NCBI GenBank assembly: GCA_026874595.1
Contig: CM049307.1
Location: forward strand, 5,975,579-6,039,578
Length of the DNA: 64,000 nt
From: Sipunculus nudus
Lineage: Eukaryota > Annelida > Sipuncula > Golfingiida > Sipunculidae
Direction: 5' to 3'
Part shown: positions 42,115 to 53,100 of the stretch, in pieces
Numbering within the stretch: the stretch's first letter is position 1
How the letters are laid out: each line of letters starts with the position of its first letter
The notes under the pieces: model-generated
Database searches by the model: none
What the model was told of the DNA's origin: nothing
Seen by the model: only the letters and a program-made list of their open reading frames with translations
Made by a program: the position numbers and the translations under genes

Positions 42115-42434
42115 TTTACATAATCCTTTGTTCGTATAATCCTTTGGTACAAACGTGCAAAATCACATATCCGAACACAACTTTGGTATAATTCCTGGAG
42201 AAACAAATAAAATTGAGCACTGAACAAAATCACTAGTATAATCCTTTGGTAAATCCACAAAATCGAACATCCAAATGAACGTAATGGTATAATCCTTTGG
42301 TAAATTCACAAACAAAATCACTGGTATAATCCTTGGGTAAATTCAGAAACATATCACTGGTATAATCCTTGGGTAAATCCAGAAACATATCACTGGTATA
42401 ATCCTTGGGTAAATCCAGAAACATATCACTGGTA
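42115..42434. repeat. Tandem repeat replacing the deleted part of pol
   Basis: On the right, units of 36 bp (CACTGGTATAATCCTTGGG, then TAAATCCAGAAACATAT) are repeated three to four times with high identity (about 42331-42434). To the left, diverged relatives carrying TATAATCCTTTGGTA extend to about 42115. Because 36 is a multiple of three, an artefactual open frame with a 12-residue repeat appears on the minus strand. The reverse transcriptase frame ends where this array begins. Confidence 0.85.
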
Positions 42435-42435
42435 T

Positions 42436-42810
42436 CCCGCTAATGCGTCAAGGTTGTCATCAACACGAGGTAGCAGATATGCATCTTTCTTTGTTACTGC
42501 GTTCAGACGTCGGTAGTCCACACAGAATCGAACGCTGCCGTCCTTTTTTTTCACTAAGACCACTGGAGAAGCCCATGGACTGTTGCTGGGCTCAATGATA
42601 CCTTCCTACATCATCTTTTGTATTTCACTTGTAACAAGCTCTTTTAGTCTCAATGGAAGTCACCGATGCGGTAATTTGATTGGATGGTTGGTACCCGTGT
42701 TGATTTTGTGGGTAGTTCTGTCGGTTCTACTTAGTTGTCCTTCTGGTTGTAAAAACAGGTCTTGATATTCTGTTAGGACCTGCTTTAATGCGAGTTGTTG
42801 TTCCTCTGTT
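42436..42810 (-). pseudogene. pol: Truncated reverse transcriptase N-terminus
   Basis: On the minus strand the reading runs through a linker containing N-L-T-E-E-Q-Q, then the start of a Ty3/Gypsy reverse transcriptase: [13 protein letters not shown] followed by V-L-V-K-K-K-D-G-S and V-D-Y-R-R-L-N. These are the fingers-region motifs. It stops before the palm, so the catalytic YxDD motif is missing, and it abuts the tandem repeat at about 42435. An in-frame TAG occurs at 42606-42608, just before the G-I-I-E motif. It is also out of frame with the protease upstream: a frameshift lies near 42810-42840. It cannot give active enzyme. Confidence 0.85.
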
Positions 42811-43720
42811 AAATTCTCTGATACTCCTGATACGTTACAAGGTGATCTGGCAGCTCGGTCGGTGGCGTTCCCGCCCCAGAAGCAGTAGATTCGTTCATAC
42901 TATAAACATCCCTATCCAACTGAAAGGAAGCCAATTTCTCAACATATCCAACCCTGGTGTTCTGTTCTAAACATCTGACGCTCGATCCGACATTAGTCAC
43001 ACTTAATCTAATATTATTGTTGATTTTTCTTTCTACCACACCTGCTGGCATACTGATGTCCTTTTCCTCCAGAAATTTTCTGGCCGCCTCGAATATAAAG
43101 GTTCCAGGTGCGGATACATTCTCGATGTGACATTCCACGTACATTTCTGTCATTGGTTTAATCCATGTTGTCTCTGATACAACAACGTCCAACTGATGTC
43201 TTTTCTCGTGGTGTAGATCAATACTCTGGTTGTCCAAGTAAAGTTTACCATCATAGACACTGAAGACAGCCTTCATCTGTATCAGGAAGTCCAGACCTAG
43301 TATCCCATCCAGATTTTTCAGTGGACTTATCAGGCATGATTTTTCATATAGGTGCTGCCCAATTGTCAATTCCAAATCGGCGACACCAGTCACAGGTAAC
43401 TGCTGACTGTTGGCCACCTCTAGTTGTACTTGGGTCTCCCTCAAAAATGGTCTCTGCATTAGCTGATTCCATACGTGTTCCGCTAAAACCGTATAATGTG
43501 ACCCTGTATCCACTAACATTGCGATGTTTAACTCATCGACTACTACATAAACAAACCAAGATGAACACGAACTATCTAATCTATGGTGTGTAGGATGTTT
43601 ATTCTTTCTAACTGGCCTTTTCTTATTCCTACGGGCTTGGTTTTCGGCCGCGTGACCAGCCCCTTCTAGTTTGAAATGGGTGTACTTTTCTCCTGTTGAG
43701 GCTCCCTTGATCTCGGATTG
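42809..43720 (-). pseudogene. pol: Retropepsin-type protease of the retrotransposon
   Basis: The frame is open from just after a TGA near 43723 to 42809; the first Met in it is at 43519. The active-site motif L-V-D-T-G-S-H-Y-T-V-L is immediately downstream of that Met, and the second retropepsin motif I-L-G-L-D-F-L follows about 80 residues on. Both are intact, so the protease domain itself looks functional. In the sense direction the frame is -1 relative to gag, but a TGA in this frame just past the gag stop would block simple -1 frameshift expression, which suggests an indel in this copy. Retropepsins cleave the Gag-Pol polyprotein. Confidence 0.85.
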
Positions 43721-43737
43721 GGCGTGTCAGTGGCTCG

Positions 43738-45042
43738 TCATGCACGTCTCGGGCAGTCGGAGCGGAAGTGACCCTTCTGATGACAATTGAAGCATACGTC
43801 ATCTTTCTGGTTTGGTTTTTCTTGGCTCGCTGACTCGGCTGCATCAAGTTGTAGTCTGTGAAGCGTCTGCTGTAGGTCGCGTACAGTTTTCGTTAACTGC
43901 ATCAGAGTTTCTTCACATTGTGCCACCCTTTTATCTTCAGTTTTATTGGTTTGAGCAGTGTAAACTAAACCCCGAGGTTTAGCAGTAACCCTATTTCGTT
44001 CAGAAAGCCCCTCGTTTTGTTCCTATTCCTCTGTGAGAGAGACGGCCATTTCAACTGTTTGGGGTGGACTGTAGCGCACATGGCCTCGTAATTCTGCCGG
44101 CTCTAGGTTTTTGATGAACTGGCTTATTACGAGCCTTTCTCTGTTGTTAATTGGTAAAGTCGGATATGCCCGACTGGCGAAACGCTGCAGCACCTGTGCA
44201 TAGTCAGCTGGAGACTCATTCCGCTCTCTCCTCCTCTCCATAAAACGGCTCTCATATGACTCTTGTCGCTCTCTCGGGCAATACTTTCTTTCAATTGTCG
44301 CAACCAGTCCGTCATAATCCCAGGCGTCTTCTGTGGCCATATCTCCAAGAAGTCTCTGTGCATAGCCTCTTAAGCTAGCTGCGAGATGCATAGCTCTTTC
44401 TTGGTAGTCCCATTCATTTATCCTGGAAACTGTCTCAAAATGAACTCGGTAGTCGGTCCACTCGGTACTCCTGCCATCAAACGTTGCTGGTTCTCTTTGT
44501 TTTCTTTTCACTCGATATTCTGTGGCTGGCAGTGGGAACACAGGTCGAATGGCGGTTGGTCGAGGAAGGTCTGGTTGTTCGATCATGAAGGTATTTTCCG
44601 GCCATGTTGATCTTGGTGCTGCGTACATCGTACTTGGTTCCACAGTTACTCGCTTATCTGACCTTCCTTTTTGTTGTGGTTCTCCCCAGGTGGTTGGCAG
44701 GCGATACTGGGCTCTCTCATCTCCGCCGGTTGGTTCTGTCATGCCATTGTCGGCCGGCTGGTATTGGGGGTTACTCTCTGTGTCAGGCGACCTAACTGGT
44801 GGAATTGACGGGTTGTCGCCGGATGTTGAGCTGAGTGGTGGTCGACTACCTCTCGTCGTTTCCACTGATGACGCCCTACGTTCTTCCAGTGTATCAGGGA
44901 CCTCTAGTAGTCCAGTTGCCTCCGACCTGTCTACCTCCTGCCCCTGATCACTACTTTGTCTCTGTGAAACTGGTGTACTAAACAGGGACATTGTCCTACA
45001 AAATAATTTTCCCAAGAAACTCGTATCTGTTGCCATTACCAA
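43738..45042 (-). pseudogene. gag: gag of the retrotransposon, with one in-frame TAG
   Basis: A minus-strand frame starts at the ATG at 45042 and runs 339 codons to a TAG at 44023-44025. The same frame then continues open to a TGA at 43738-43740. The N-terminal 180 or so residues are Pro/Ser/Thr/Glu-rich and of low complexity. From about residue 185 a Retrotrans_gag-type capsid region follows (P-A-T-F-D-G-R, then W-x-D-Y-R-V-H-F, then F-M-E-R-R-R-E-R). Near the C-terminus is a CCHC zinc knuckle, C-F-N-C-H-Q-K-G-H-F-R-S-D-C, which binds RNA. The TAG may be a mutation in this copy or a suppressed stop; upstream codons show no other damage. Confidence 0.87.
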
Positions 45043-45243
45043 GTGTTTCGAGTATTACATACATTAATTTCATATAAACAAAGAAAGAAAATATTCCTGA
45101 ATTAGCTATATCAGATTTAACTGCCAAAATAACTCGCACTAATTTCAGTTAGCTCTCTAGCTATATTTATGTATCTCTTAATGTATTAGTATTCGCTACT
45201 AAAATGTAGGATAATTTACATGTTAACTCTGCTATGCACTCGG

Positions 45244-45261
45244 GCCCCACGTTGGGCGCCA
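45244..45261 (-). promoter_or_regulatory. Primer-binding site, tRNA-Lys type
   Basis: The minus strand reads TGGCGCCCAACGTGGGGC, the complement of the 3' end of the tRNA-Lys(1,2) class as used by several retroelements. It lies 7 bases inside the 5' LTR, which is normal spacing, and confirms the minus-strand orientation. Confidence 0.88.
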
Positions 45262-45268
45262 AAATATC

Positions 45269-45971
45269 TGTAACACCTGGGGGTTGGGGTTATGTGGGTG
45301 TAGGTTCAGGGTTCACTGAGTGCGAACGCCCGAGTGCGATGTCGCAATACATGCAAACATTCTCGCAGATGCATCCATAACTTCAGATTCCAAATTGGTA
45401 GTAAACTCTTTATATATACTATTAAAATAAACTTACATAGTCTGAATGATGACTAGGTCGACATGCGTGATGACAGATGCAGTCTCCAACAACAGAGTAA
45501 TTGGCAAAGTCGAGGGATGATGCGGTTCACTGGCGCAGTCTACTACACGGTTTGCTTAAATTAACCCAGGTAATAATTCCGTAAAACAAGTCCGAATATC
45601 CAAAAATACAGGCAGTTGTATAATCAAACAGAAATAAACCTCCAAAAAAAAAGGTACTCCAAAAATAATTATCAAAGTCTCCTCTAAATGCTGATGTGGT
45701 GCAAGCTGAAGCAAGTACGAACTGTGTATCCCCCCAAGCTAGGCGGGCCCTTTATATAGCCTCTGACCCCCTGCTGTCCGGCACGTCTTCCGCCCCAGCG
45801 GTAGCTGCCCAGCCTGGTTTCCCTGCTCCGGATAACGGCCGGTCATCACTGACCTAGTGACTGCCCTCCGCGAGTGGTAACATAATGTTTACTCGCAGCA
45901 TACCCCGGCATCGCGCACCTGCAAGCCACCAAGCGCTGGCGGCTCTCGCATACAGCCTGGTATTCGTTACA
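45269..45971 (-). repeat. 5' LTR of the retrotransposon
   Basis: A 703-bp repeat, partner of 41126-41828. On the minus strand a TATA-like TATATAAAG lies near 45750-45758; the other LTR has TATAAAAAG there. It contains the element's promoter. Confidence 0.93.
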
Positions 45972-46799
45972 CCAATCATGTCAACCAGCCATGGCCTATA
46001 TTACCTTTCCCTCTTAGATTTTATCTCCATTTGATATTATTTTAGATTTTTACCTTCAAGGTCAATTTCAGCTGAGCACAGTGACCCATGGGTCCCTTGT
46101 TTCATTTACAAACCATAACAGGTTATCTAATTGCATTCATGGCAGCAAATTTCATATATGTTTGACTGACCTAAGATCAAATTTATTAATGATAGATTTT
46201 GATCAGGCTTGTGTACATGTGTTTTTAAGATGTAATTTCATATACCAGTAGTATTACTATCTGAAACACAATATACAACATGTTTAGAATTACAGTACAG
46301 TGACAATATAAGCAGAGCTATACAGACATCATAAATATTTGGTGTCCTTATCCAATATATGTGTAAGATAAATCCATGAATAAAATATACCTGTATTTTT
46401 ATTTTGTTTCCAATAGGCATCTGTTATTATTCTCATTATTTTTGATAAAAAAAAATTATGAATATGTCAGCATGAGTAAACATAGCCAAAGACATTCAGT
46501 ATGTGTAAACAGATTTAGCGACAGGCCAAGATTTTGTTTGTATCTATAAATCAGGTGGCAGACTGCCATCTATTTCAGAATTGGCAACAGGCCAAATTCC
46601 AGTTTTATCTATTTAAAGCTTTGGCAGACTGCAAACTGTGATAGATTAGGCATCAGGTCAAGGGTTCTGTAAGTGCAGCCAGGTACAGGTCAAGAGTTCA
46701 CTCAGTGCGTTAGCTACACCAGGCACTTAGCCACCATTGCCTTAAGGGCAACTGCCTGCCTCAGCTGGAATTGGTCAGCTGAGTGGACCCAACTGAAGA

Positions 46800-47200
46800 G
46801 AAATTTGATGGATCAGGCTGAATTTTTGGTATGTCCATGTATCTTTGATGGCTTTCTCATACACAAGACTGGTGTTGCCACCTACAATGATGTTTGCCCA
46901 GTGTATTTCCCTGCTTATTTCTCAGGAGGGAACTAATATATCAGCCTGAAATTTTTTATATCTGTAAATCTTGGATAGCTTCATCCTATACAAGATTTGT
47001 GGCACCACCTACAATTGTGTTTGCTTTTCATGCATCTGTGCACATAGCTCAAGAGTGGTTTGAATTATGTGCCTGAAATTTTGCATGTCCATATATCTTC
47101 GATGGCTTTCTCATACACAAAACTGGTGGTGTCACCTACAATATTTTTTGTGTTGTGTATATCCATGCCAGTATTTCAGGAGTGACGTTTGTGTAATTGG
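46800..47200 (+). repeat. Dispersed-repeat fragments with GGTGGYRYCACCT blocks
   Basis: Three related blocks near 46870, 46995 and 47120 carry ACTGGTGKTGCCACCTACAAT-like words and the phrase GATGGCTTTCTCATACACAA. They match segments at 23600-26150 and 52560-53060. Neither end was located. Confidence 0.5.
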
Positions 47201-49329
47201 TGCTTGTACTTAGGTTTAAAACGTTTAGTACTTGCTTTGTACATGTATGTGTTTTATATGTGCTTAAAAAGTAATCAAGTATTTCTCCAATAATGGTCAA
47301 GCATGTTATCATGGAAGCACTATTGCACAGGGTTGTATTAGGCTTGTAGAACTTGTATAAAATAATTACTGCATTTTCACTTGAGAGGTCATTAGGTAAT
47401 TATTCTATATGAGTTTTGCAAGAACAATTCAAAATAAGATTCTGAGGCAAGAAAATACAGTAATATATGATACTCAGATATATGAGGGGTTAATGACTTC
47501 ACCTGTGGTACCTATGCAAGATAACATACCTCCAAATAACTGTATATAATGGCTTTTTTGCAGTTACACTTGGCTGAGCATGGGCAGATGAATAGTTACA
47601 TACAACAGACACAGAGGAATATCCGGGTTAATGCCGTCTTTGTTTCAGAGAGTACCAAATCAATATGTAAACTTAACTGGGTTCATTAGGTCAAAAGTCC
47701 AAATAATTAAAGAAAACTGATCATGTGAGAGTAGCACATAAGAATTATGATAAATCTGCATCATGGTCATGACAGCTAGCCTAGTAGGGAATTAATGGGA
47801 GGCATTTACTTGAAATTAAAGGTTTATAACAGTGTTGTTTACCAGTCACAGGGAGGTAACACACCTGAGGTAACACACCTGAGTATGACAGCTTTGTTGC
47901 TTTAAAAATTGACTGAGCATGAAATGTAGGATCACAAGTCATCACAAGGGAGCCAAGACTTAAATAGATAAATTGATGCACAGAAATATAGAAAAATACC
48001 TTGAGCTGTTTGTTTGGGAGTTCAGTAAATAATCAGTTCACTTAACTGGGTGTATCTTTAGGTCAAAAGTACACATGGTCATTCAGAAAAGTGCTGTTCA
48101 ATTCAAATGTTGTAAATGTTTATGTCATCAGTTTTATCTGGTGAAAGTATGTACATTACAGACATGCTAAAGTATCATGACACTCCCAGTCATCACAGGG
48201 GGATGTGTCACATACCACATGAGATGTCATGTATGTGTCTCCATCCCTCATACATCAGTAATAGAACAGTCGGTGCAGGGCTCCAACCCCAAACATACTT
48301 AGTTTGTTTTATTGAAAACAGGACATTTCAGTGGTGCCTGGCCCTTATTGGTAGAAATGAAGTGTTCTGTTGTCTCTTAAGTTTATGGCTTTTCGAGCAT
48401 TTTATGCCCCAAAATTACAGCTGTTACTTTGCCAGATTGGAATTTGTAGTGTTTCACCAGATGAAAAAAACACATGATAGATCAGAAGGCAAGGAATCAC
48501 TGCACCATTATAACACCTAGTTACATGTGAGTATCATAAATAATAGAATAACCAACCAATCAAAGGCATTTTTTGGCTTAAGGTTATTATATTTTACAAT
48601 TTAATGTGAAAGCTGTAATCTGGCTGCAGCCAAAATGATCAGATTTAAAATAGAAAATATTTAAAGAATCATCAATACAATGTCTGCTAGTGTACACTTT
48701 TGGCTAAAGAGTTGACCATAGAACCTTGTGAAATTGTCTGGGAGATGTTGGAGATATGGAGTATTGGATTCACAGATGTTATTACAGAGCAAGATTTTCT
48801 GTCATAAATCTCCTTGCAGATCCCCTGGATATTAATGGGTAATTATGCACAGCCCAAATTATGGTTTCCTCCAGTGCTGTAGACTGCCAAAGATTTGTTG
48901 ATGATTAAAAAAGGACATAATTGAATTTGCCTGTGAAAACAAAGTATGGTATTATTGGTTGATATATCAAATGTTTGGAGCCAGAGCCCGGTGTTATGCT
49001 TGTGGGGTATTTTCTGATTAATTGTGTTTGGTATACATGTACATGTATTATCAGTATTTACCAGCTAGGTGTGCCTGTATTTAAAGATCAGGATTTTATG
49101 TAATTTGTCCATATCGCAGTGTTACATTGAGTGTAATGGTGGTCACAATGTCCTCTACAAAGACAAAAAAAGCTTTAGCTCGGCAGATTGAAGTGAATTA
49201 CAGAAAATAATAAATGTACACAACTAAAGTTATAACCTAGAGTTAAAAGAAAACCTTCACTTATGTATTGCCAACATCTGTTGTTAGGTTAATATTTGTA
49301 AAAATAAAAGTCGGGTATATGGCATTTTT

Positions 49330-49676
49330 AGCTCAGCTGACTGAAAGTCATCTGAGCTATAACGATCACTCTTTGTCCAGGGTCCGTCTGGCTGTCTGTT
49401 AACAGGACACAAAGTAACCGCTGGACCTGGAATCTTCTTACTTGACATCCAGGGAGGTCCATAAAAAATCTCCTTGGAAACCTGAAATTAGTACTCTGTT
49501 ACCCATATTCTCCGAGCTATGGGTCTAGTAAGTACCCCCCAGAATAATAAAAAAATTGATACAAAAGCTCCAGTACCTGAATAACTACTGCCTTGACCAC
49601 CATAATTTTTTGCATGAATATTGATCATGGATTGTTCCATCAGTTCCTGCAAACTGGTGGTGCCACCTGTATTTTT
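49330..49676 (+). repeat. 5' part of an AGCTCAGCTGA-family element
   Basis: It begins after ATTTTT with AGCTCAG-C-TGACT-GAA-AGTCA-T-CTGAGCT, a perfect nested hairpin followed by ATA. It runs through the GTTAACAGGACACAAAGT and CTGGTGGTGCCACCTGTA blocks, is broken at 49677 by a related element, and resumes at 52313. Confidence 0.65.
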
Positions 49677-52312
49677 AGCTCAGCTGACTATAAGTCATCT
49701 GAGCTATAGTCGTGGTCCATTGTCCGTCGTCCGTCCGTCTGTCCGTCCGTCCGTCCGTCCGTCCGTCCGTAGATGTGGCACGTTTTGAAACCGTAAGACC
49801 TAGGAATCCAAAATTCAACATAATGTTAGATGTCCCCAAGATCTCCTACCAAGCCGAAAACTGGGTCTTTGCGACTTCATTCCTTTGAGAAATTAAGGAA
49901 AAACCTCAATTTTTTATTAAAAACCTATTTTCACACTTCAGGACTGCCTAATATCAAAACCACTCATCTGTTTTTTCTTCATATTTCCTATAAATAATCC
50001 TCTATATAATTCCTATGTACATGCCAGAAATTAGGTCTGTATTATATAATTTAAAAAAGTTATGGGCCCAAACATAATGCATTTTGTAAATAATCAGGAA
50101 AGAAATTTTATCACTTAACACAAAACTTGTTAAAGCTAAGCACTTTTTTTCCAGTAATATTACTTTTATTAATCAAAATTAAATTGTATACCCAAAATTA
50201 GATCAAAATCTTTTAAATTTTTTAAAATATTAGCAAAAATAAAAAATTGGTACCTTAAATTTTGCCCAACTTTGACCATGGCACGTTTTTTTGCTGTAAC
50301 TGCTGTGGATTTAATTTTCACAGCATGTTTTTGTTAGCATTTCAACTGTTAACACCAAAAATTTGAAACCAGTTGATCAAAAACTGTAGATTTTATTCAA
50401 GTTTTCAAGCACCATGTAACATACAGTTTACATAAAGCTAGTGTTATGCAGTTTGCTAGAGCTCAGCTCCCGAGCTTCAGCTCTAAGTTCCTTAAATTTG
50501 GCATACAGTTAGATTTCTCCAAAATCCCCTACCATGCCAAGAATTTGGTCACTAGGACTTAATTCCTTCGAGATATCAATGAAAAACTTCATTTTTCCAT
50601 TAAAAACCCATTGTTACACTTTAAGACTGCCTAATATCAAAACCACTGATCTGACTTTGATCATATATAATATACATATTTTTCTATACATTTGCTATGC
50701 ACATGCCAGAAATGATGTCAGTATTGTGTATTTTTTTTAAGTTATGGGCCCAAACATAATGCACTTTGTAAAAATCAAGAAATATATTTACTCCCTTAAC
50801 AAGGGCATTGCTGAAGCTAGAGATTTTATTGTCAGGGATGTAACATTATTTAATCAAGATTCAATTGAATACCCAAAATTAGTTATGAATTTTTCAAATT
50901 TTATAAGTTATTAGTATAAATATAAAATTAGTACCTTAAATTTTGCCCAACTGTGACCATGGCACGTTTGTTTCTTGAGAGCACTGTTGATATAATTTTC
51001 ATATCATGCACACATAAAGATTTCAGATTTTTAGTTTAGAAAGCAGAAAGAAATTGGCCAAATATTGTAGCTTTTATTAATGTTTTTATGAGACCCTGTC
51101 AGACTTTGGCTCTCTCCAGCCCCTCTTGAGTCACCTGTATGTTGACCTTGTTGACCTTTCATCAAATTATGCACGCTTGGGGTGAGAATCCAGGCAGCTT
51201 ATGGCCAGCCACAGTTGATCCAGGTGTCCAACCCAACTCATCTAGTAGTTTTAACCAACAACATAACAATAAACAATAAGTTAATAAATTTTTCTTGTTT
51301 TTTAATAACAAATTAAAGAAAAATAGAAAAGGAATTTGTTAGTTTATAATAACAGGAATTTAACTTGCAGTTACTGATGATATAAGAATCTTGTATCGAT
51401 GGGTAGAATGTCACATATTCCAAATAACACCATGCAGTCACCTATGGCATTTTTCAGTTCATTTTTAATGATAAAGAAGTAAATCATATTATTCATTACT
51501 AATCATTAGGGATTATATGAAGGAAATTAATGATAGACAAAGATGCAGTTGATAATATTAATCTAGATTCCTACTGTGTCTAGTGTGTACATTGATGTGA
51601 AATTAGTCCAAAATAAATTTTTTATACTGTTATTTTTTAATATAAATAAAAGCCATAAAACCATGGTTATGATCATTATTTAAATGTGTGAATTTTGTAT
51701 ATTCTGGATTCTCAAAATCATTGTTTGGTGAAAACTGAATAAATACCAGACATGGTGCAAATACTTTGTAATTGTATTTAAATACGAATATGATTATGTA
51801 CTTCATTATAAAATTTCTTGCATAAAGAATGGGAATTCAGGTAAAAATGAAAGTATATGAATACTCGTGCAAATACTTTCAAAATGTATTCATGAATGCA
51901 TTCATGAATATATTCTTTAATATTATTTTAATAATCATATCAGTTATATTTCATTTTAAAAAATCATATGATTCTCTTATTATTTTTAATAAAAATTATA
52001 TTTGGGACAATATTTGCAATTTTTTAAATAAATAGTTAAACTCTTATATTACATGTTCTGCTTATAAGTTATATGGCCAAGTCAAAGTCTGTGTGACAAT
52101 AGCACTCCATTTGTTTATAAAATAAATGAAATCAATCCTCTTCCCTGTCTCCAAAGATACTATCAAAATCATACATAAGCTAAACACCCACAACTCATAA
52201 TACAGCTTATATTTATTACCACACAAAACCAGCATGTGCCTCATTTCTAAAAAATATTTTTTTATTTTTTATCATATATAACAGCTGAGCGTCGTGACCC
52301 ATAGGTCCCTTG
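49677..52312 (+). mobile_element. Helentron-like element (AGCTCAGCTGA family), complete, 2.64 kb
   Basis: The 5' hairpin AGCTCAG-C-TGACT / AGTCA-T-CTGAGCT is followed by ATAG and a (GTCC)n tract at 49722-49770. The 3' end is CAGCTGAGC, then GACCCATAGGTC-CCTTG (CTTG 52309-52312), then TTT. It sits inside a copy of a related repeat. Joining the flanks restores a continuous T-rich run that aligns with the undisturbed copy near 31907-31935, so insertion was between T residues with no duplication. The interior carries two diverged copies of one block of about 700 bp (49800-50400 and 50490-51070). No coding frame. Confidence 0.65.
49722..49770. repeat. (GTCC)n microsatellite
   Basis: A run of GTCC tetranucleotides with one GTCT interruption, at the same position after the 5' hairpin as shorter tracts near 38770-38805 and 30290-30335. 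Confidence 0.9.
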
Positions 52313-53100
52313 TTTCTAATTTTTACAATTTTATTTCTCTATTTTTGATACCTTCAAAGAAGCTGTCATCTGTTAACAGGGCACAAATCGTAACCACTGG
52401 ACCTGGAATCTTCTAACTAGACATCAAAGGAGGTTCATGAAGGTCTCCATGGAAATCTGAAATTAGGTCTCTGTTACCCATATCCTCCAAGCTATGGTGC
52501 TCCTAAGTACCCCAGAATAATTAAAAGTGTGATACAAAAACTCTGCAGAGAATTCCTCTGAGACCCTTGGACCGATCTTTCCAAAACCTAGCATAGTTGT
52601 TCCTTGACCTAGCTATGTTGTTTTGCCTAACAATGAAAGGTGGCACCACCAGCAATCCTTTCTCTGCAATACGAATCTGGGTGTCTTTTAGATGACAGCC
52701 GATATCTCAGGAGTGGCTCAATGTATTGTGCTGAAAGTTTGCAAGTCCATAAATCTTGGATCTTTTCATCTCATAATCACAGTGCCACCTAATTTCCCAG
52801 TTTTGTAGAATAAATAAATGCCCTTTTCTCAAGAGTGATGTGCCATATTGGCCTGAAATGGTGCATACCCATAGATCTTGGACTCCTCCATTGTGTACTC
52901 AAGACTGGTCGTGCCATCTGGAGTAGTTTTCCTGTGGCATTTTTCCATACCTTTGGTTTGGGTGAAAATTGCTCATATCTCATGATTGGTTCAAGGTATT
53001 GGTCTGATATTTGGCATGTCCATCCATCTTGGAGAGTTTTTTGTCAGACCAAAAATCATACTGACCATATATGGCGAGGCTGCATGGTCTTTAGGTACTT
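52313..53100 (+). repeat. Continuation of the interrupted AGCTCAGCTGA-family repeat
   Basis: It picks up where 49676 stopped: a T-rich stretch, then CTTCAAAGAAGCTGTCATC and GTTAACAGGGCACAAATC, then GGTGGCACCACCAGC and ACTGGTCGTGCCATCTGG blocks shared with 23600-26150. The right boundary is uncertain. Confidence 0.5.

Larger units (their letters stand above)
41126..45971 (-). mobile_element. Ty3/Gypsy-type LTR retrotransposon, internally deleted, 4846 bp
   Basis: Two 703-bp LTRs bound a 3440-bp interior. The ends are TGTAAC/GTTACA, and a 5-bp target duplication CCAAT flanks the element (41121-41125 and 45972-45976). On the minus strand the order is 5' LTR, primer-binding site, gag, protease, N-terminal reverse transcriptase, a tandem-repeat region, polypurine tract, 3' LTR. 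The rest of reverse transcriptase, RNase H and integrase are absent, so the copy is non-autonomous. By eye the LTRs differ at about 15 substitutions and two 1-bp indels, roughly 2 percent, which indicates a fairly young insertion. It lies inside a Helentron-like repeat. Confidence 0.93.
38715..46099 (+). mobile_element. Helentron-like element (AGCTCAGCTGA family), split by an LTR retrotransposon
   Basis: It begins after ATTTTT with AGCTCAGCTGACC and a hairpin partner CTAAGCTATAG, followed by a (GTCC)n-like tract. The other end, CAGCTGAGC, then GACCCATGGGTC-CCTTG (CTTG 46096-46099), lies beyond the retrotransposon. Without the retrotransposon it is about 2.53 kb, close to the 2.64 kb of the copy at 49677-52312, with which it shares blocks such as AGGACTGCCTDATATCAAAA and ACCTTAAATTTTGCCC. 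No coding frame. Simple repeats inside include C-runs near 39588-39606 and an AC/GC run near 40259-40280. Confidence 0.65.

Noticed and set aside
42233-42424. Minus-strand frame with 12-residue repeats (L-P-K-D-Y-T-S-D)
   Set aside because: It is produced by the 36-bp tandem repeat in the deleted part of the retrotransposon and has no domain or coding context.
44386-44947. Plus-strand frames of 63-141 codons within 44386-44947
   Set aside because: They are shadows of the minus-strand gag coding sequence.
48116-48520. 134-codon plus-strand frame in intron 2
   Set aside because: No domain or compositional signal is visible and splice sites are not evident; likely chance.
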